A stretch of DNA of 64,000 bases from Geothrix sp. 21YS21S-2 (GCF_030846775.1 NZ_CP132910.1:344001-408000), one strand, 5' to 3'. Positions 17,562-26,876 are shown, counted from the stretch's first letter. Program-made: numbers and translations. The notes: generated from the sequence alone by a model not told the origin.

Positions 17562-18072
17562 AACCCAGGCTCTCGTAGCGCGACCCCCGGTCCGTGGGGG
17601 TGCTCCGGTAGAGGAGCACCTCCCCCGCCTCGAACGCGAGATCCGGCCCCGGGACCAGGTCCGCCGGGTCCACGGGCTCCTTCATGCGCGCCAGGGTGAT
17701 GTGGGGCCGCAGGGGCTTGTCGTCGAAGGCGATTCCCAGGCTCCTCAGGCCGGCCCGCAGGTCCGAGGCCAGGGCGTCCAGCGCGGGCTGGGGGCGGAAG
17801 GCCAGGTGGAGGATCCTGGACCTCGCGAACAGGCCCAGGCCGGCGGTCTCCAGGAGGAAGGGGGCCCGGCCTGCGGCGGCGCTCCGGGCGACGCCCAGCA
17901 GGTCGGGGACCCTGGCCGGGTCCTGGTCGCCCAGGAAGGCCAGGGTGAGGTGGAGGCCGTCCAGCGAGGGCAGGGCGGCGCGGCGGCCCTGGAGCTGGCG
18001 CTGGATCCCGGCGGCCAGGTCCCTCACGCCTTCGGGGGCCGGCAGGGCGAAGAAGAGGCGCAGCGCGGTCAC
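17539..18072 (-). CDS. thpR: RNA 2',3'-cyclic phosphodiesterase (2H family, ThpR/LigT)
   Basis: A 177-residue 2H phosphoesterase. Both catalytic HxTx motifs are present: HLTLAF (H41) and HITLAR (H124). Family members open 2',3'-cyclic phosphate RNA ends and can ligate 2'-5' bonds in vitro. The ATG overlaps the stop of the MFS gene by 4 bp (ATGA), so it is translated with it. Its 3' end overlaps the convergent methyltransferase gene by 23 bp. Confidence 0.9.
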   Translation of the reverse strand: MTALRLFFALPAPEGVRDLAAGIQRQLQGRRAALPSLDGLHLTLAFLGDQDPARVPDLLGVARSAAAGRAPFLLETAGLGLFARSRILHLAFRPQPALDALASDLRAGLRSLGIAFDDKPLRPHITLARMKEPVDPADLVPGPDLAFEAGEVLLYRSTPTDRGSRYESLGSTSSGPA

Positions 18073-19709
18073 TCCCCGGCCCAGCCTTGCCAGATCCGCT
18101 GCAGGAGGCTCGAGTCGTGGTCCTCCACCACCACCAGGTGCCGGGTCTCGGGCCGGCCGCCCTCGGCGTGCTCGTAGGCGGCGGCCAGGACGGCGCGGTC
18201 CTGGGCGGTGGCGCGGTGGTGCTGGCGCAGGTGCTCGCCCATGGTGGAGCTCAGGTAGGTCTCCAGGAACCGGGGCGGCCCGGTCCGGTCGGGCTCCTCG
18301 AACAGGGCCCAGCGCATGGCCCCGTCCCGCAGCCGCAGGCGCCGCACGGCCTCCATGGCGCCCAGGAACGCCGTCCTGCGTTCGGGGAACACGTGGTACT
18401 CCATCTGCACCAGGATGGGGCCGGCTTCAGGCGGGATGGAGGTGGGGGCGTGGGGCGCGTCGTGGTGGGGACCCAGGTCCAGAACCTCGTCGAAGGCGGT
18501 GATGCGCAGCCGGTGCAGGGCCGCCAGGGCCGCGAGCATGCCCAGGGCCGACAGGCCCATGGCCGCGCGGATCCCGGCGTGCTGGGCCACGACGCCCCAG
18601 AAGGCCGCGCCCAGGGCCATGGCCCCGCCCCAGACCGTATGGTAGGTGCCGAAGGCCCGTGCCTTCACCCAGGGCGGCACGGAAAGCTGGATGGCGGTGT
18701 TGATGGTGGAGAGGATCCCCAGCCAGCTCATGCCCGAGAAGAACAGGCACAGGGCCACCGTGGGGGTGTGGGGCACGTAGGCCATGACGCCCTGGCACAC
18801 GGCGGCCAGCAGCGTGTAGCCGGCCAGGATGCGGCTGGTGTCGAACCGGTCCCGCAGCGGACCCAGGAAGAAGACCCCGGCCACCGCCCCCGCGCCCACG
18901 CAGCCCATGAGGGCGCCGAAGGCCTCCGAACCCAGGTGGAGGTGCAGGATGGCCAGGGAGGGCAGCAGGGAGAAGATGACCCCCGCGAACCAGGAGTAGC
19001 CCAGGGCGCGCAGCAGGATGATCTGGAAGGGCCGGCTGTGCCGGGCGTACCGGAAGCCCACCTTCAGGGCCCCCAGGAAGCGCTCCCCGGGGAGGCTGGA
19101 GATGGGAGGCCGCCGCTCCCACGAGGCCAGCACCGCCACCACCGCCAGGAAGGAGACCGCGTTGAGCGCGAAGGCCCACCCCGCGCCCAGGAGTCCGACG
19201 ATGAGCCCGCCCACCGCCGGGCCCAGGGCCCGGCTCACGTTGAAGCCGGCGCTGTTGAGGGCCACGCCCCCGGCCAGGTGCTTGCGGTCCAGCAATTCGG
19301 GCACGATGGCCTGGAAGGCCGGCATGCTCAGCGCCGACCCGATGCCGATGAGGAAGGACATGACCAGCAGCACCGGGGGCGTGATCTGGTGAAGGAAGGT
19401 CAGGCCCGAGAGCAGCCCCGCGCACCCCAGCATGAAGACCTGCGTGGCCAGGAGCAGCCGCCGGCGGTCCACGATGTCCGCAAGGGCCCCCGCCGTGAGC
19501 CCCAGCAGGAGCACCGGGAGGGTCGTCCCCGTCTCGATGAGGGCCACGAGCAGGGGGGAGGCGGTGAGGTGGGCCATCTGCCACTTCTCGCCCACGCTTT
19601 GGATCTGGGTGCCCACGTTGGAAGCCATGTTGGCGATCCAGACCATCATGAAGATCCGGGACGCCAAGGGGTCCAGGAGCCGTGTTCGCACGGGCGCCGC
19701 TTCCGTCAT
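18069..19709 (-). CDS. MFS exporter with C-terminal soluble domain (EntS/DHA3-like)
   Basis: A 546-residue major facilitator with about 12 transmembrane helices in residues ~15-400 and the loop motif GALADIVDRRRLLLATQ between helices 2 and 3. About 130 soluble residues follow (~415-546), resembling the antibiotic-biosynthesis-monooxygenase-like tail seen in the PF05977 (Transmembrane secretion effector) family. It probably exports a siderophore, drug or similar small molecule. It lies between pgeF (26 bp upstream) and thpR (4-bp overlap) in a three-gene operon. Confidence 0.85.
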   Translation of the reverse strand: MTEAAPVRTRLLDPLASRIFMMVWIANMASNVGTQIQSVGEKWQMAHLTASPLLVALIETGTTLPVLLLGLTAGALADIVDRRRLLLATQVFMLGCAGLLSGLTFLHQITPPVLLVMSFLIGIGSALSMPAFQAIVPELLDRKHLAGGVALNSAGFNVSRALGPAVGGLIVGLLGAGWAFALNAVSFLAVVAVLASWERRPPISSLPGERFLGALKVGFRYARHSRPFQIILLRALGYSWFAGVIFSLLPSLAILHLHLGSEAFGALMGCVGAGAVAGVFFLGPLRDRFDTSRILAGYTLLAAVCQGVMAYVPHTPTVALCLFFSGMSWLGILSTINTAIQLSVPPWVKARAFGTYHTVWGGAMALGAAFWGVVAQHAGIRAAMGLSALGMLAALAALHRLRITAFDEVLDLGPHHDAPHAPTSIPPEAGPILVQMEYHVFPERRTAFLGAMEAVRRLRLRDGAMRWALFEEPDRTGPPRFLETYLSSTMGEHLRQHHRATAQDRAVLAAAYEHAEGGRPETRHLVVVEDHDSSLLQRIWQGWAGE

Positions 19710-19735
19710 CGGGCGATGTTAACACATCGGTCCGG

Positions 19736-20374
19736 CTAGCCGATGCGCACCCAGCCCCACTGCCGGCCTTCGAGGTCGCCGCGGCGATAGGAATACAGGA
19801 GGTCCGGCTCGCAGTACGTGCACCGGGCCACCGATCCGTCCTTGGCCCTGTCCAGGCCCAGGTCCAGGGCCTGGGCGCGCAGGAAGCCGTGGAGGTCCAG
19901 GTGGGGCCTGCCCCGGGGGCCGGGGGCGGCCAGGGCGTCGTTCCAGGCGGGGTCCTTGAACGCGGCGTCCAGGACCTCCTCGCCCACCTCGAAGTGGCAC
20001 TTCAGGATGGCGGGGCCCAGGGCCCAGGCCAGGTCCCCGGGGCGGCCCCCCTGGTCCCGGAAGACGGCGACGCCCTTGCGCAGGATGCCCGCCACGGCGC
20101 CGCGCCAGCCGGCATGGAGGGCGGCGGCCCAGGGCCCCTGGGGGGTCAGGCCGGCCAGGAGCACCGGGACGCAGTCCGCCACCCGCACGCCCACGGCGCA
20201 CCCGGGCTCCCGGGTCCAGATGCCGTCGGCGGCCTGCACCTCTCCGGTGGCGGCCACCACCCCGCAGCCGTGCACCTGCCGGAGCCGCACGGGGGGGAGG
20301 GTGGAGGGATCGTCCTGGCGGGTGGAGAAACCCCAGGCGAGGGGGAAGGGGGGAGCGACGGCGGGCTGCAGCAT
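19736..20374 (-). CDS. pgeF: YfiH/PgeF-type purine nucleoside phosphorylase/laccase-domain protein
   Basis: A 212-residue member of the YfiH/DUF152 family. The signature metal-site segments are visible: RLRQVHG, RVADCVPV, LHAGWRG and CHFEVGEEV. Members were first called multicopper polyphenol oxidases, but have been shown to act as purine nucleoside phosphorylases/adenosine deaminases and in peptidoglycan editing. It is the first gene of the pgeF-MFS-thpR operon. Its start faces the barrel gene at 20495 across a 120-bp divergent region. Confidence 0.9.
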   Translation of the reverse strand: MLQPAVAPPFPLAWGFSTRQDDPSTLPPVRLRQVHGCGVVAATGEVQAADGIWTREPGCAVGVRVADCVPVLLAGLTPQGPWAAALHAGWRGAVAGILRKGVAVFRDQGGRPGDLAWALGPAILKCHFEVGEEVLDAAFKDPAWNDALAAPGPRGRPHLDLHGFLRAQALDLGLDRAKDGSVARCTYCEPDLLYSYRRGDLEGRQWGWVRIG

Positions 20375-20434
20375 GGGAGCGGGGACCTCGATTTATGAAC
20401 TTACCTGGGCCGGGACCCAAGCGGTAATTTGGGT

Positions 20435-20463
20435 TTGATTCTGACAGGCGGACTCAATATCGT
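20435..20463 (+). promoter_or_regulatory. Sigma-70-type promoter for the barrel/PBP/GGDEF operon
   Basis: TTGATT (20435-20440) and TATCGT (20458-20463) are separated by exactly 17 bp and lie 32 bp before the chosen start codon. This is the only clear promoter for the five overlapping genes. Confidence 0.4.
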
Positions 20464-20494
20464 ATTCAAGCGGGTTCAATTCAATGGGAGATTA

Positions 20495-21772
20495 ATGCGC
20501 GGGTCAGGTGCCTATTGCCTGGCAGCTTGGTCAGTGGCAGCCCTCGGGGCCCAGGAACCCGTGCGCAACCTTCAGCTCAGCACCTTCGGCACCCTGGGAC
20601 TGGCCCGCACGGACTCGGACCTGGTGGGGTTCCGCAGGGACGGGGCCCAGTATGACGGGATCTTCACGAAGGTCACCGGCAAGCTGGACAGCCGCATCGG
20701 GATCCAGGCCAGCTCCCGCCTGACCCCGGACCTCCTGGCCACGGTCCAGGTGCTGAGCCGGGAGCGCTACGACGGCTCGTGGAAACCCGGCATGCCCTGG
20801 GCCACCCTCACCTGGAGCCCCGCCCCCGGGCTCCAGGTGCGGGCGGGGGTCTTCAACTTCAACGAGACGCCCGCCGGGGACAACCTGGAGGTGGGCCACA
20901 CCTTCCTCTGGGCCCGGCCCCCCGTGGAGGTCCTGGGCGGCGGCATGACCACCGTGCGGGGGGTGTGGGTCGCCAAGACCTTCCAGCCCTGGCCGGGCGC
21001 GACCCTGGAGGCCTCGGCGGAGTACGGCACCCTCCTGGGAAAGCATCCCGTCGACCATGTGGGCCCCTGGGACGTGACGGGCTCACCCACCGGCGGAGCC
21101 AGGCTGGTCCTCTACACCGGGGGCTGGAAGCTCATCGCCGGCACCGCGGCCGCGAAGTTCTCCGCCAACGTGCCCGAGCCGGTCCCGACCATCCAGACCC
21201 TCCTGCGGGGCTTCAGCGCCTATCTCAACGATCCCCGGCCGGCCCAGGCCGCGGACGCCCTGGAAGGCAGGGGCAGGACGATCTCCACCACCTACGTCTG
21301 CGGGGTGTGGGCCGAGGGGCCCTTCGAGGTCCAGGGCTACCTGGGCCGCTCCATCACCAATTCCTTCTCGTCCCCGCCGACCTGGCAGGGCTACGCCTCC
21401 TTCGGCTGGCGGCTGGGGAACCTGGTGCCGTACGCCATGGCCGCCAGGGCCGAAGTGAGCGCTCCCCGGGTGCCGGACCTGGGGACGCTGCGCACGGTCA
21501 CGGGGCCCCTGGCCACCCTGGCGGAGTACCTCGCCTATGCCGTCGACACCATCGCCCGCGCCCGGGCCGCGAACCAGTGGACCTTCACCACGGGCCTGCG
21601 CTGGGACTTCGCCCGGTGGGGTGACCTGAAGTTCCAGGTCGACAGCCTGCGGGCCCCCGGCCGCGGCACGGGCAACCTCTATGTCCCCACCCAGGGGGAA
21701 CCGCCACCCTGGAACGGGCGCCTGACGGTGTACAGCGTCACCCTGGACTTCCAGTTCGGGGGCGGGCGATGA
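20495..21772 (+). CDS. Outer-membrane beta-barrel protein (copy 1)
   Basis: A 425-residue exported protein. I chose ATG 20495 (MRGSGAYCLAAWSVAALGAQ) because it gives a signal peptide and has GGGAG upstream; an in-frame extension to 20429 lacks these. Alternating hydrophobic/polar strands and a C-terminal YSVTLDFQFGGGR suggest a 16- or more-stranded porin-like barrel. It is paralogous over its whole length to the gene at 22200 (shared blocks QEPVRNLQLSTFGTLG/QEPARNLRFSAFGTLG, PEPVP, TTGLRWDFA.../LTAGLRWDFA...). Its stop overlaps the next gene by 4 bp. Function is unknown; the linked PBP-like and GGDEF genes suggest a sensing role. Confidence 0.8.
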   Translation: MRGSGAYCLAAWSVAALGAQEPVRNLQLSTFGTLGLARTDSDLVGFRRDGAQYDGIFTKVTGKLDSRIGIQASSRLTPDLLATVQVLSRERYDGSWKPGMPWATLTWSPAPGLQVRAGVFNFNETPAGDNLEVGHTFLWARPPVEVLGGGMTTVRGVWVAKTFQPWPGATLEASAEYGTLLGKHPVDHVGPWDVTGSPTGGARLVLYTGGWKLIAGTAAAKFSANVPEPVPTIQTLLRGFSAYLNDPRPAQAADALEGRGRTISTTYVCGVWAEGPFEVQGYLGRSITNSFSSPPTWQGYASFGWRLGNLVPYAMAARAEVSAPRVPDLGTLRTVTGPLATLAEYLAYAVDTIARARAANQWTFTTGLRWDFARWGDLKFQVDSLRAPGRGTGNLYVPTQGEPPPWNGRLTVYSVTLDFQFGGGR

Positions 21773-22203
21773 GCCGCCGCGCCGCCCTCCTCCTGTTCGC
21801 GGCCTGCAGCCTGTGGGGACAGGTTGGGGACCTGGCCGTGGTCGTCAACACCGACAGCGGGGTGGTGAGCGTCACGCCCGAGGAGGCGCGCAACCTCTTC
21901 CTGGGGCGCCAGAAGTATCTGAACGCCAAACTCATGGCCCTGCCCGTGGAACAGGTGGTCCCGGAGGCGACGCGGGAGCAGTTCTACGCGCGGCTGGTGC
22001 GCATGCCCGTGGCCCAGGTGCGGGCCTACTGGGCCCGGCTGTACTTCACCGGCAAGGCGCAGCCTCCGCTCCAGACCTCGAGCGCCGAGGAGACCCTGGG
22101 CATCGTGGCCGCCAACCGCGGCGCCGTGGGCTTCGTGGAGAAGGACAAGCTGGACCGGCGGGTGCGCGTGGTGCTGGTGCTCACCGGCAAGGGGCCGGGG
22201 TGA
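21769..22203 (+). CDS. Small periplasmic PstS/PBP-like protein (copy 1)
   Basis: A 144-residue secreted protein with signal peptide MSRRAALLLFAACSLWGQ. The body has the truncated phosphate-binding-protein-like fold (VVVNTDSGVVSVTPEEARNLFLG, then AVGFVEKDKLDRRVRVVL). Such short PBP-like proteins are often annotated as phosphate ABC transporter substrate-binding proteins, but this has no permease genes and lacks half the usual length. It overlaps both neighbours by 4 bp. It is paralogous to the gene at 23471. It probably binds a ligand for the membrane GGDEF protein downstream. Confidence 0.75.
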   Translation: MSRRAALLLFAACSLWGQVGDLAVVVNTDSGVVSVTPEEARNLFLGRQKYLNAKLMALPVEQVVPEATREQFYARLVRMPVAQVRAYWARLYFTGKAQPPLQTSSAEETLGIVAANRGAVGFVEKDKLDRRVRVVLVLTGKGPG

Positions 22204-23474
22204 TTCCGCGGCTCCCGGCGCTGGGCCTGGCGCTGGCCCTGGCGGCCGGGGCCCAGGAACCCGCGCGCAACCTCCGGTTCAGCGCCTTCGGCACCCTGGG
22301 CGCGGCCCGGACCGACACCGCGCTCGTGGGCTACCGCCGCGACGTCACCGGCTACAAGGGGATCTTCGACAAGCCCGCCTGGGACCTGGACACCCGCATC
22401 GGGGTGCAGGTCAGCGGCAGGCTGGGCGAGAGCCTCCTCGCGACCCTCCAGGTGGTCAGCAGGCAGCGGTACGACAACACCTTCCGGCCCGACCCCACCT
22501 GGGCCACCCTCTCCTGGACGCCCACGCCCGGGTTCCAGCTGCGGGCCGGCCTGCTCAGCTTCGACAACCTGCCCATGGGGGACCTCGCCAACGTGGGCTA
22601 CACCTACCTCTGGGTGCGGCCGCCGGTGGAGGTCTTCGGCCCGGTGCCGCTCAGCCGCATGCGGGGCGTCGACGCGGAGCGGACCTTCCTCCTGGACTCC
22701 GGCGCGGTGCTGGAGGTGAAGGCCTTCCACGGCTCCTCGGTGGACAAGGTCACCGTCGACCACATCGGCGAATGGGACTTCCGCGGGGGAAGGCTCTACG
22801 GCGGCGCGGTGAAATTCACAGCGGGCGGCTTCAGGGCCCGCCTCGGCGCCAATTTCTTCCGGTTCCCCAACGACATCCCGGAGCCCGTGCCGGCCCTGCA
22901 GGCCTACCTGCGGTCCTTCGCGGACCTCCTGCGCGACCCGGGCCTCGCCGCCTCCGCCGACGCCTTCGGCACCCGCGGGCGGAGCCTGCGCTCCGCCCAG
23001 CTGAGCCTGGCGTGGGAAGCCGGCCCCTGGCAGGCCCAGGGCGCCGTCAGCCGCGCGTCCTCGGACAACTTCCTGTTCCAGCCCGCCTGGAGCGGGTTCG
23101 CCTCCCTGGGCTACCGCGTGGGCAAGGTGGTGCCCTACGGGATGTTCGCCCGAAACGTCTCCAGGCGGGCCCCGCTCCCCTACCTGGGGGCCCTGCCGTC
23201 CCTGACGGGCCCCCTGGGCCCCGCGGCCCGGAGCCTGGCGGACACCCTGACCGCGATCACCCGCGCCCGCGGGGTGGACCAGGGCACCCTGACGGCGGGC
23301 CTGCGCTGGGATTTCGCGCCCCAGGCCGACCTGAAGTTCCAGGTGGACCGGGTGCGGTCCCACAACGCCACGGGCCTCCTCTACAACCCCGACCCCATGA
23401 GGCCCAGCGCCTGGAACGGCCGGGAGACGGTCGTCTCCATCACCCTGGACTTCATCCTGGGAGGCGGCCGGTGA
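22200..23474 (+). CDS. Outer-membrane beta-barrel protein (copy 2)
   Basis: A 424-residue paralogue of the barrel at 20495. The start is GTG 22200, which overlaps the preceding stop (GTGA) and opens directly into a signal peptide (MIPRLPALGLALALAAGAQ). The C-terminal strand VVSITLDFILGGGR mirrors copy 1. A longer upstream frame is only the shadow of the preceding gene. The two barrels are clearly diverged, so the duplication is not recent. Function unknown. Confidence 0.8.
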   Translation: MIPRLPALGLALALAAGAQEPARNLRFSAFGTLGAARTDTALVGYRRDVTGYKGIFDKPAWDLDTRIGVQVSGRLGESLLATLQVVSRQRYDNTFRPDPTWATLSWTPTPGFQLRAGLLSFDNLPMGDLANVGYTYLWVRPPVEVFGPVPLSRMRGVDAERTFLLDSGAVLEVKAFHGSSVDKVTVDHIGEWDFRGGRLYGGAVKFTAGGFRARLGANFFRFPNDIPEPVPALQAYLRSFADLLRDPGLAASADAFGTRGRSLRSAQLSLAWEAGPWQAQGAVSRASSDNFLFQPAWSGFASLGYRVGKVVPYGMFARNVSRRAPLPYLGALPSLTGPLGPAARSLADTLTAITRARGVDQGTLTAGLRWDFAPQADLKFQVDRVRSHNATGLLYNPDPMRPSAWNGRETVVSITLDFILGGGR

Positions 23475-23899
23475 CGCGCCTCCTCCTGCTCCTCGCCCTG
23501 GCCTGCGCCCTGCGGGGCCAGGAACCCCTGGTGGTGATCGTGAACCCGGAAAGCGGCGTAACCCGCCTGACCCGCACCGAGGCCGTGAACATCTTCATGG
23601 GCCGCACCCGGCGCCTGCCCTCGGGGCTTGTGGCCCTGCCGGTGGAGCAGGCCGAACCCGGCGGGCCGCGGGAGCGGTTCTACGAGGTCCTGGCCGACCT
23701 GCCCCTGCCGCAGGTGCGGGCCTATTGGGCCCGGCTCTACTTCTCCGGCCAGGCCCAGCCCCCCCGGCAGACCGGGAGCGCCGAGGAGACCCTGCGGGTG
23801 GTGGCCGCCAACCGCGGCGCGGTGGGGTTCGTGGAGCAGAGCAAGGTGGACCGCCGCGTGAAGCCCGTGCTGGTGCTGGACGGGAAGGAGGGACCGTGA
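23471..23899 (+). CDS. Small periplasmic PstS/PBP-like protein (copy 2)
   Basis: A 142-residue paralogue of the gene at 21769, starting at GTG 23471 in a GTGA overlap. The signal peptide is MTRLLLLLALACALRGQ. Conserved blocks are VVIVNPESGVTRLTRTEAVNIFMG, QVRAYWARLYFSGQAQPP and ANRGAVGFVEQSKVDRRVKPVLVL. Its position immediately before the membrane GGDEF protein suggests a periplasmic input protein for it. Confidence 0.75.
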   Translation: MTRLLLLLALACALRGQEPLVVIVNPESGVTRLTRTEAVNIFMGRTRRLPSGLVALPVEQAEPGGPRERFYEVLADLPLPQVRAYWARLYFSGQAQPPRQTGSAEETLRVVAANRGAVGFVEQSKVDRRVKPVLVLDGKEGP

Positions 23900-25422
23900 A
23901 GCTCCGGAACAGCCTCGTCGTGAGAACGACCCTGCAGGTGATGGGGATCGCGCTGGTGCTCGGCTTCGTGTCCCTGGGCTTCGGGGGGGGCACCCTGGCC
24001 CGGCGCTGGGAACGGGCGCGGCAGCAGGAGGCGCTGGAGGCCCTGCTGGACGTGGTGGCGCCCTCGGCCAGCGCCGCGTGCTTCGCCGACGACGGGGTCC
24101 TGGCCGACCAGGTGGTGCGGGGCCTCATCGGCACCCCCTCGGTGCAGGGCGCACGCATCCGCGCGGGGGACCGGGTGCTGGCCGAGGCCAGCCGCACCGT
24201 GCCCGCGCCCGGTGCCGCCTCCCTTACCCGGTCCCTGCAGAGCCCCTTCGCCCCGGAGTCCGTCCTGGGCGAGCTGGTGCTCTTCCCCGACCCCGGAGAG
24301 GCCCGGCGCCAGGGCGCCCACGCCGCGGGCCTGTTCCGCACGTGGTCCCTGGGCATCCTGGCCATCCTGGCCGGGGGCCTGGCCCTGACGGTGCACCAGG
24401 TGATCATCGCCCCCATCACCGCCCTGACCCGCGAACTCCACGCCCTGCAGGCCGGCGCCGGAGGGCGCCTGGCGACCCCGAAGGGGCACCACCGGGATGA
24501 GCTGGGCCAGCTGGTGGGCGACGTGAACGCCCTGCTGGAGCGCATGGTCGAGGCCATGTGGAAGGAGCAGGCCCTGGGCCAGCGCCAGCTCCAGGACGGA
24601 CGTCTGGTCCAGGCCCCGGGCGGGGACGTGGGGGCCAACCTCATCGTGGTGCGCGGCGACGGGGGCCTGGAGGCCTGGACCCCAGGCGTCCAGCGCCTTC
24701 TGGGCCAGGAGCCCCTGCCGGGCGCTCCGGTGCCCACCCTGTTCGGAACCCAGGCCGGTCGCGTGGGCGAGGCCCTGGACCGGTGCCGCGCCTCCGGTTC
24801 CGCCCTTGCGACCCTGCGCATGCCGGACCCGGCGGGCCCGGGCCACCGGTGGCTGCACCTCACCCTGGACCGCATCGGTCCCGGGTGGTGCCAGGGCCTC
24901 CTGGCGGACGTCACGTCCTACCTGGACGCCCCCGCCGCCGGGGGAGGCCTGGAGGTGAAGGACCCGGTCACCGGGGCCCTGAACCGCCTCGGGGCCGAGC
25001 ACGCCCTGGAGGAGCGCTTCGCCTCCGGCACCCGGGGCCCCGGTCTCCTCCTCCTGGCCCTGGACGGCCTGGAGCGCGCCCCAGGCGGCCGGGACGAGAT
25101 CCTGAGGCAGGCCGCGCAACGTCTGGCCGCCGGCACCCGCCGCTGGGACCTGCTGGCGCATCTGGGCGACGCCACCTTCCTGGTCATCCTGGACCGCCTG
25201 GAGGATACGGAGGCCGGGATGAAACGGGCCCAGGCCCTGGTCGAGAGGCTGGGCATCCCCTTTCCCCTGGCTGCGGGAGGCGAGGCCCGCATCACCGCCA
25301 GCGCAGGGTTGACGCTGCGCAGGCCGGGGGAGGGGCCCAGCCGCCAGGCCCTGCTCGAACGCGCCGGCACGGCCCTGGCCGAGGCCCAGCGGAACGGGGG
25401 AGGGCTCTGCCTCCTCGACTAG
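23896..25422 (+). CDS. Membrane HAMP-PAS-degenerate GGDEF protein
   Basis: A 508-residue protein starting at GTG 23896 (GTGA overlap). An N-terminal membrane helix (~12-30), a periplasmic stretch of about 120 residues and a second helix (~155-178) are followed by HAMP (~178-230), a PAS-like segment (~245-340) and a GGDEF-fold domain (~350-508, opening DPVTGALNRLGAEHAL). The active-site GG(D/E)EF motif reads LGDAT (~423-427), so diguanylate cyclase activity is unlikely. It may be a c-di-GMP/GTP effector or a partner protein. It closes the five-gene overlapping operon. Confidence 0.8.
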   Translation: MKLRNSLVVRTTLQVMGIALVLGFVSLGFGGGTLARRWERARQQEALEALLDVVAPSASAACFADDGVLADQVVRGLIGTPSVQGARIRAGDRVLAEASRTVPAPGAASLTRSLQSPFAPESVLGELVLFPDPGEARRQGAHAAGLFRTWSLGILAILAGGLALTVHQVIIAPITALTRELHALQAGAGGRLATPKGHHRDELGQLVGDVNALLERMVEAMWKEQALGQRQLQDGRLVQAPGGDVGANLIVVRGDGGLEAWTPGVQRLLGQEPLPGAPVPTLFGTQAGRVGEALDRCRASGSALATLRMPDPAGPGHRWLHLTLDRIGPGWCQGLLADVTSYLDAPAAGGGLEVKDPVTGALNRLGAEHALEERFASGTRGPGLLLLALDGLERAPGGRDEILRQAAQRLAAGTRRWDLLAHLGDATFLVILDRLEDTEAGMKRAQALVERLGIPFPLAAGGEARITASAGLTLRRPGEGPSRQALLERAGTALAEAQRNGGGLCLLD

Positions 25423-25763
25423 GGCGAGGCACCGCCTGCGAAGGGGCTGGGTCTGCCTGCCCGACCTCATCCCTTCCATTTCCGTCCATCCCATTAAAAT
25501 AAATAGCTAACCAGTTTCTTTTGCTAGCTTTAGACTGGCCAGGTCAGGGATGTCGCATCCAAGGTCCTTCAGGCGCCTTGCGAGGTGACGTGCCTCACGA
25601 CGCAGGCTGAGCGGCTCTTGGAGCAGCGGGCGTTGGGGTAGATGCGGACCTGGGGGCGCGGCCTGCCTCCAGCTTACCGGATCCCGGCCCCTGGATTCCC
25701 ACGGTTGGCCCCTGGCCGGTGGCTTTTGCCGTCCGGCTGCCTAGGCTGGTGCCGGAGGTTCCC
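25423..25763. other. Intergenic gap before DUF2911 gene
   Basis: A 341-bp gap with no supported gene. It holds an AT-rich block (25490-25535) with a short inverted repeat AGCTA...TAGCT around a T-rich centre, which may be promoter or terminator DNA. I see no clear -35/-10 pair. Confidence 0.4.
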
Positions 25764-26792
25764 ATGCATTCCTTCCCGCTCGTCCTTCTCTTCGTGGCCA
25801 CGGCCCTCGCCGCCCAGGCGCCCGCCCTCGTACTTCCCCAGGCCAGCCCCAGGGCGAAGGTCGCCCAGACCGTGGGGCTCACCGAGATCAGCGTCGTCTA
25901 CGCCCGCCCCTCCGTCCATGGCCGCAAGGTGTGGGGGGAACTGGTGCCCTTCGGCCAGGTGTGGCGGGCGGGCGCCAACGAGAACACCGTCATCACCTTC
26001 TCCACCCCGGTCAAGGCCGGCGGCGTGGCGCTTCCCGCAGGAAGCTACGGGCTCCACATGCTGCCCGCCGCCTCGGCGTGGACGGTCATCCTCAGCACCC
26101 AGAGCCAGGCCTGGGGAAGCTTCAGCTACGACCCCAAGGAGGATGCCGCCCGGTTTGCCGTGACCCCGGTTCCCGCCGAGGACCTGGACCGCCTGGCCTA
26201 CACCTTCGACGACGTCTCCGACAACGCCGCGACCCTTTCCCTCCGCTGGGAGAAGCTGCGCCTGCCCATCCGCATCGAGGTGGACACGAACCAGGTGGTG
26301 GTCGCGAGCCTGCGGGAGCAGCTCCGGGGTCTGCCGCGGTTCTTCCCCGAGGGCTGGGCGGGTGCGGCCGGCTGGTGCGCCCGCCATGACGTCAACCTGG
26401 AGGAGGCCATGGGCTGGATCGACCGCTCCCTGGAGATGAAGGCGACCTTCAACGGCCTGCGCACCAAGGCCCTCCTCCTGGAAAAGCGCGGCGACGCCGC
26501 CGGCGCCGCGGGCTTCCGGGCCAAGGCCATGGCCGTGGCCACCGAGGCCGACGTGAACAACCTGGCCTACGCCCTGCTGGGGCAGGGCAAGGTGGACGAG
26601 GCCCTGGACCTGCTCCGCAGGAACGTGAAGGACCACCCGGAGTCCTGGAACGCCTACGACAGCCTCGCCGAGGGCCTGGCCGCCAAGGGCGACAAGCCCG
26701 CCGCCATCCAGAACTACCAGAAGGCCCTGGAGATGGTGAAGGCGGAGGACCAGCGCACGCGCATCCGGGGGGAACTTGCGAAGCTGAAGTGA
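25764..26792 (+). CDS. DUF2911 domain protein with TPR tail
   Basis: A 342-residue exported protein starting at ATG 25764 (MHSFPLVLLFVATALAAQA, signal peptide; GGAGG upstream). Residues ~20-165 match DUF2911 (SPRAKVAQTVGLTEISVVYARPS, WGELVPFGQVWRAGANE, LPAGSYGLHMLP). The rest is helical with at least two TPR-like units near the C-terminus (NLAYALLGQGKVDEALDLLRRN and AYDSLAEGLAAKGDKPAAIQNY). DUF2911 proteins are common in Bacteroidetes and Acidobacteria; the function is unknown. Confidence 0.85.
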   Translation: MHSFPLVLLFVATALAAQAPALVLPQASPRAKVAQTVGLTEISVVYARPSVHGRKVWGELVPFGQVWRAGANENTVITFSTPVKAGGVALPAGSYGLHMLPAASAWTVILSTQSQAWGSFSYDPKEDAARFAVTPVPAEDLDRLAYTFDDVSDNAATLSLRWEKLRLPIRIEVDTNQVVVASLREQLRGLPRFFPEGWAGAAGWCARHDVNLEEAMGWIDRSLEMKATFNGLRTKALLLEKRGDAAGAAGFRAKAMAVATEADVNNLAYALLGQGKVDEALDLLRRNVKDHPESWNAYDSLAEGLAAKGDKPAAIQNYQKALEMVKAEDQRTRIRGELAKLK

Positions 26793-26876
26793 TCTAGAGG
26801 CTCTACTTCAGATCCTCCAGATTCCCGGGTTCCCGTCAAACCGAATCCCTGCAACCGCCCGGTTGTTAATTCCAGG

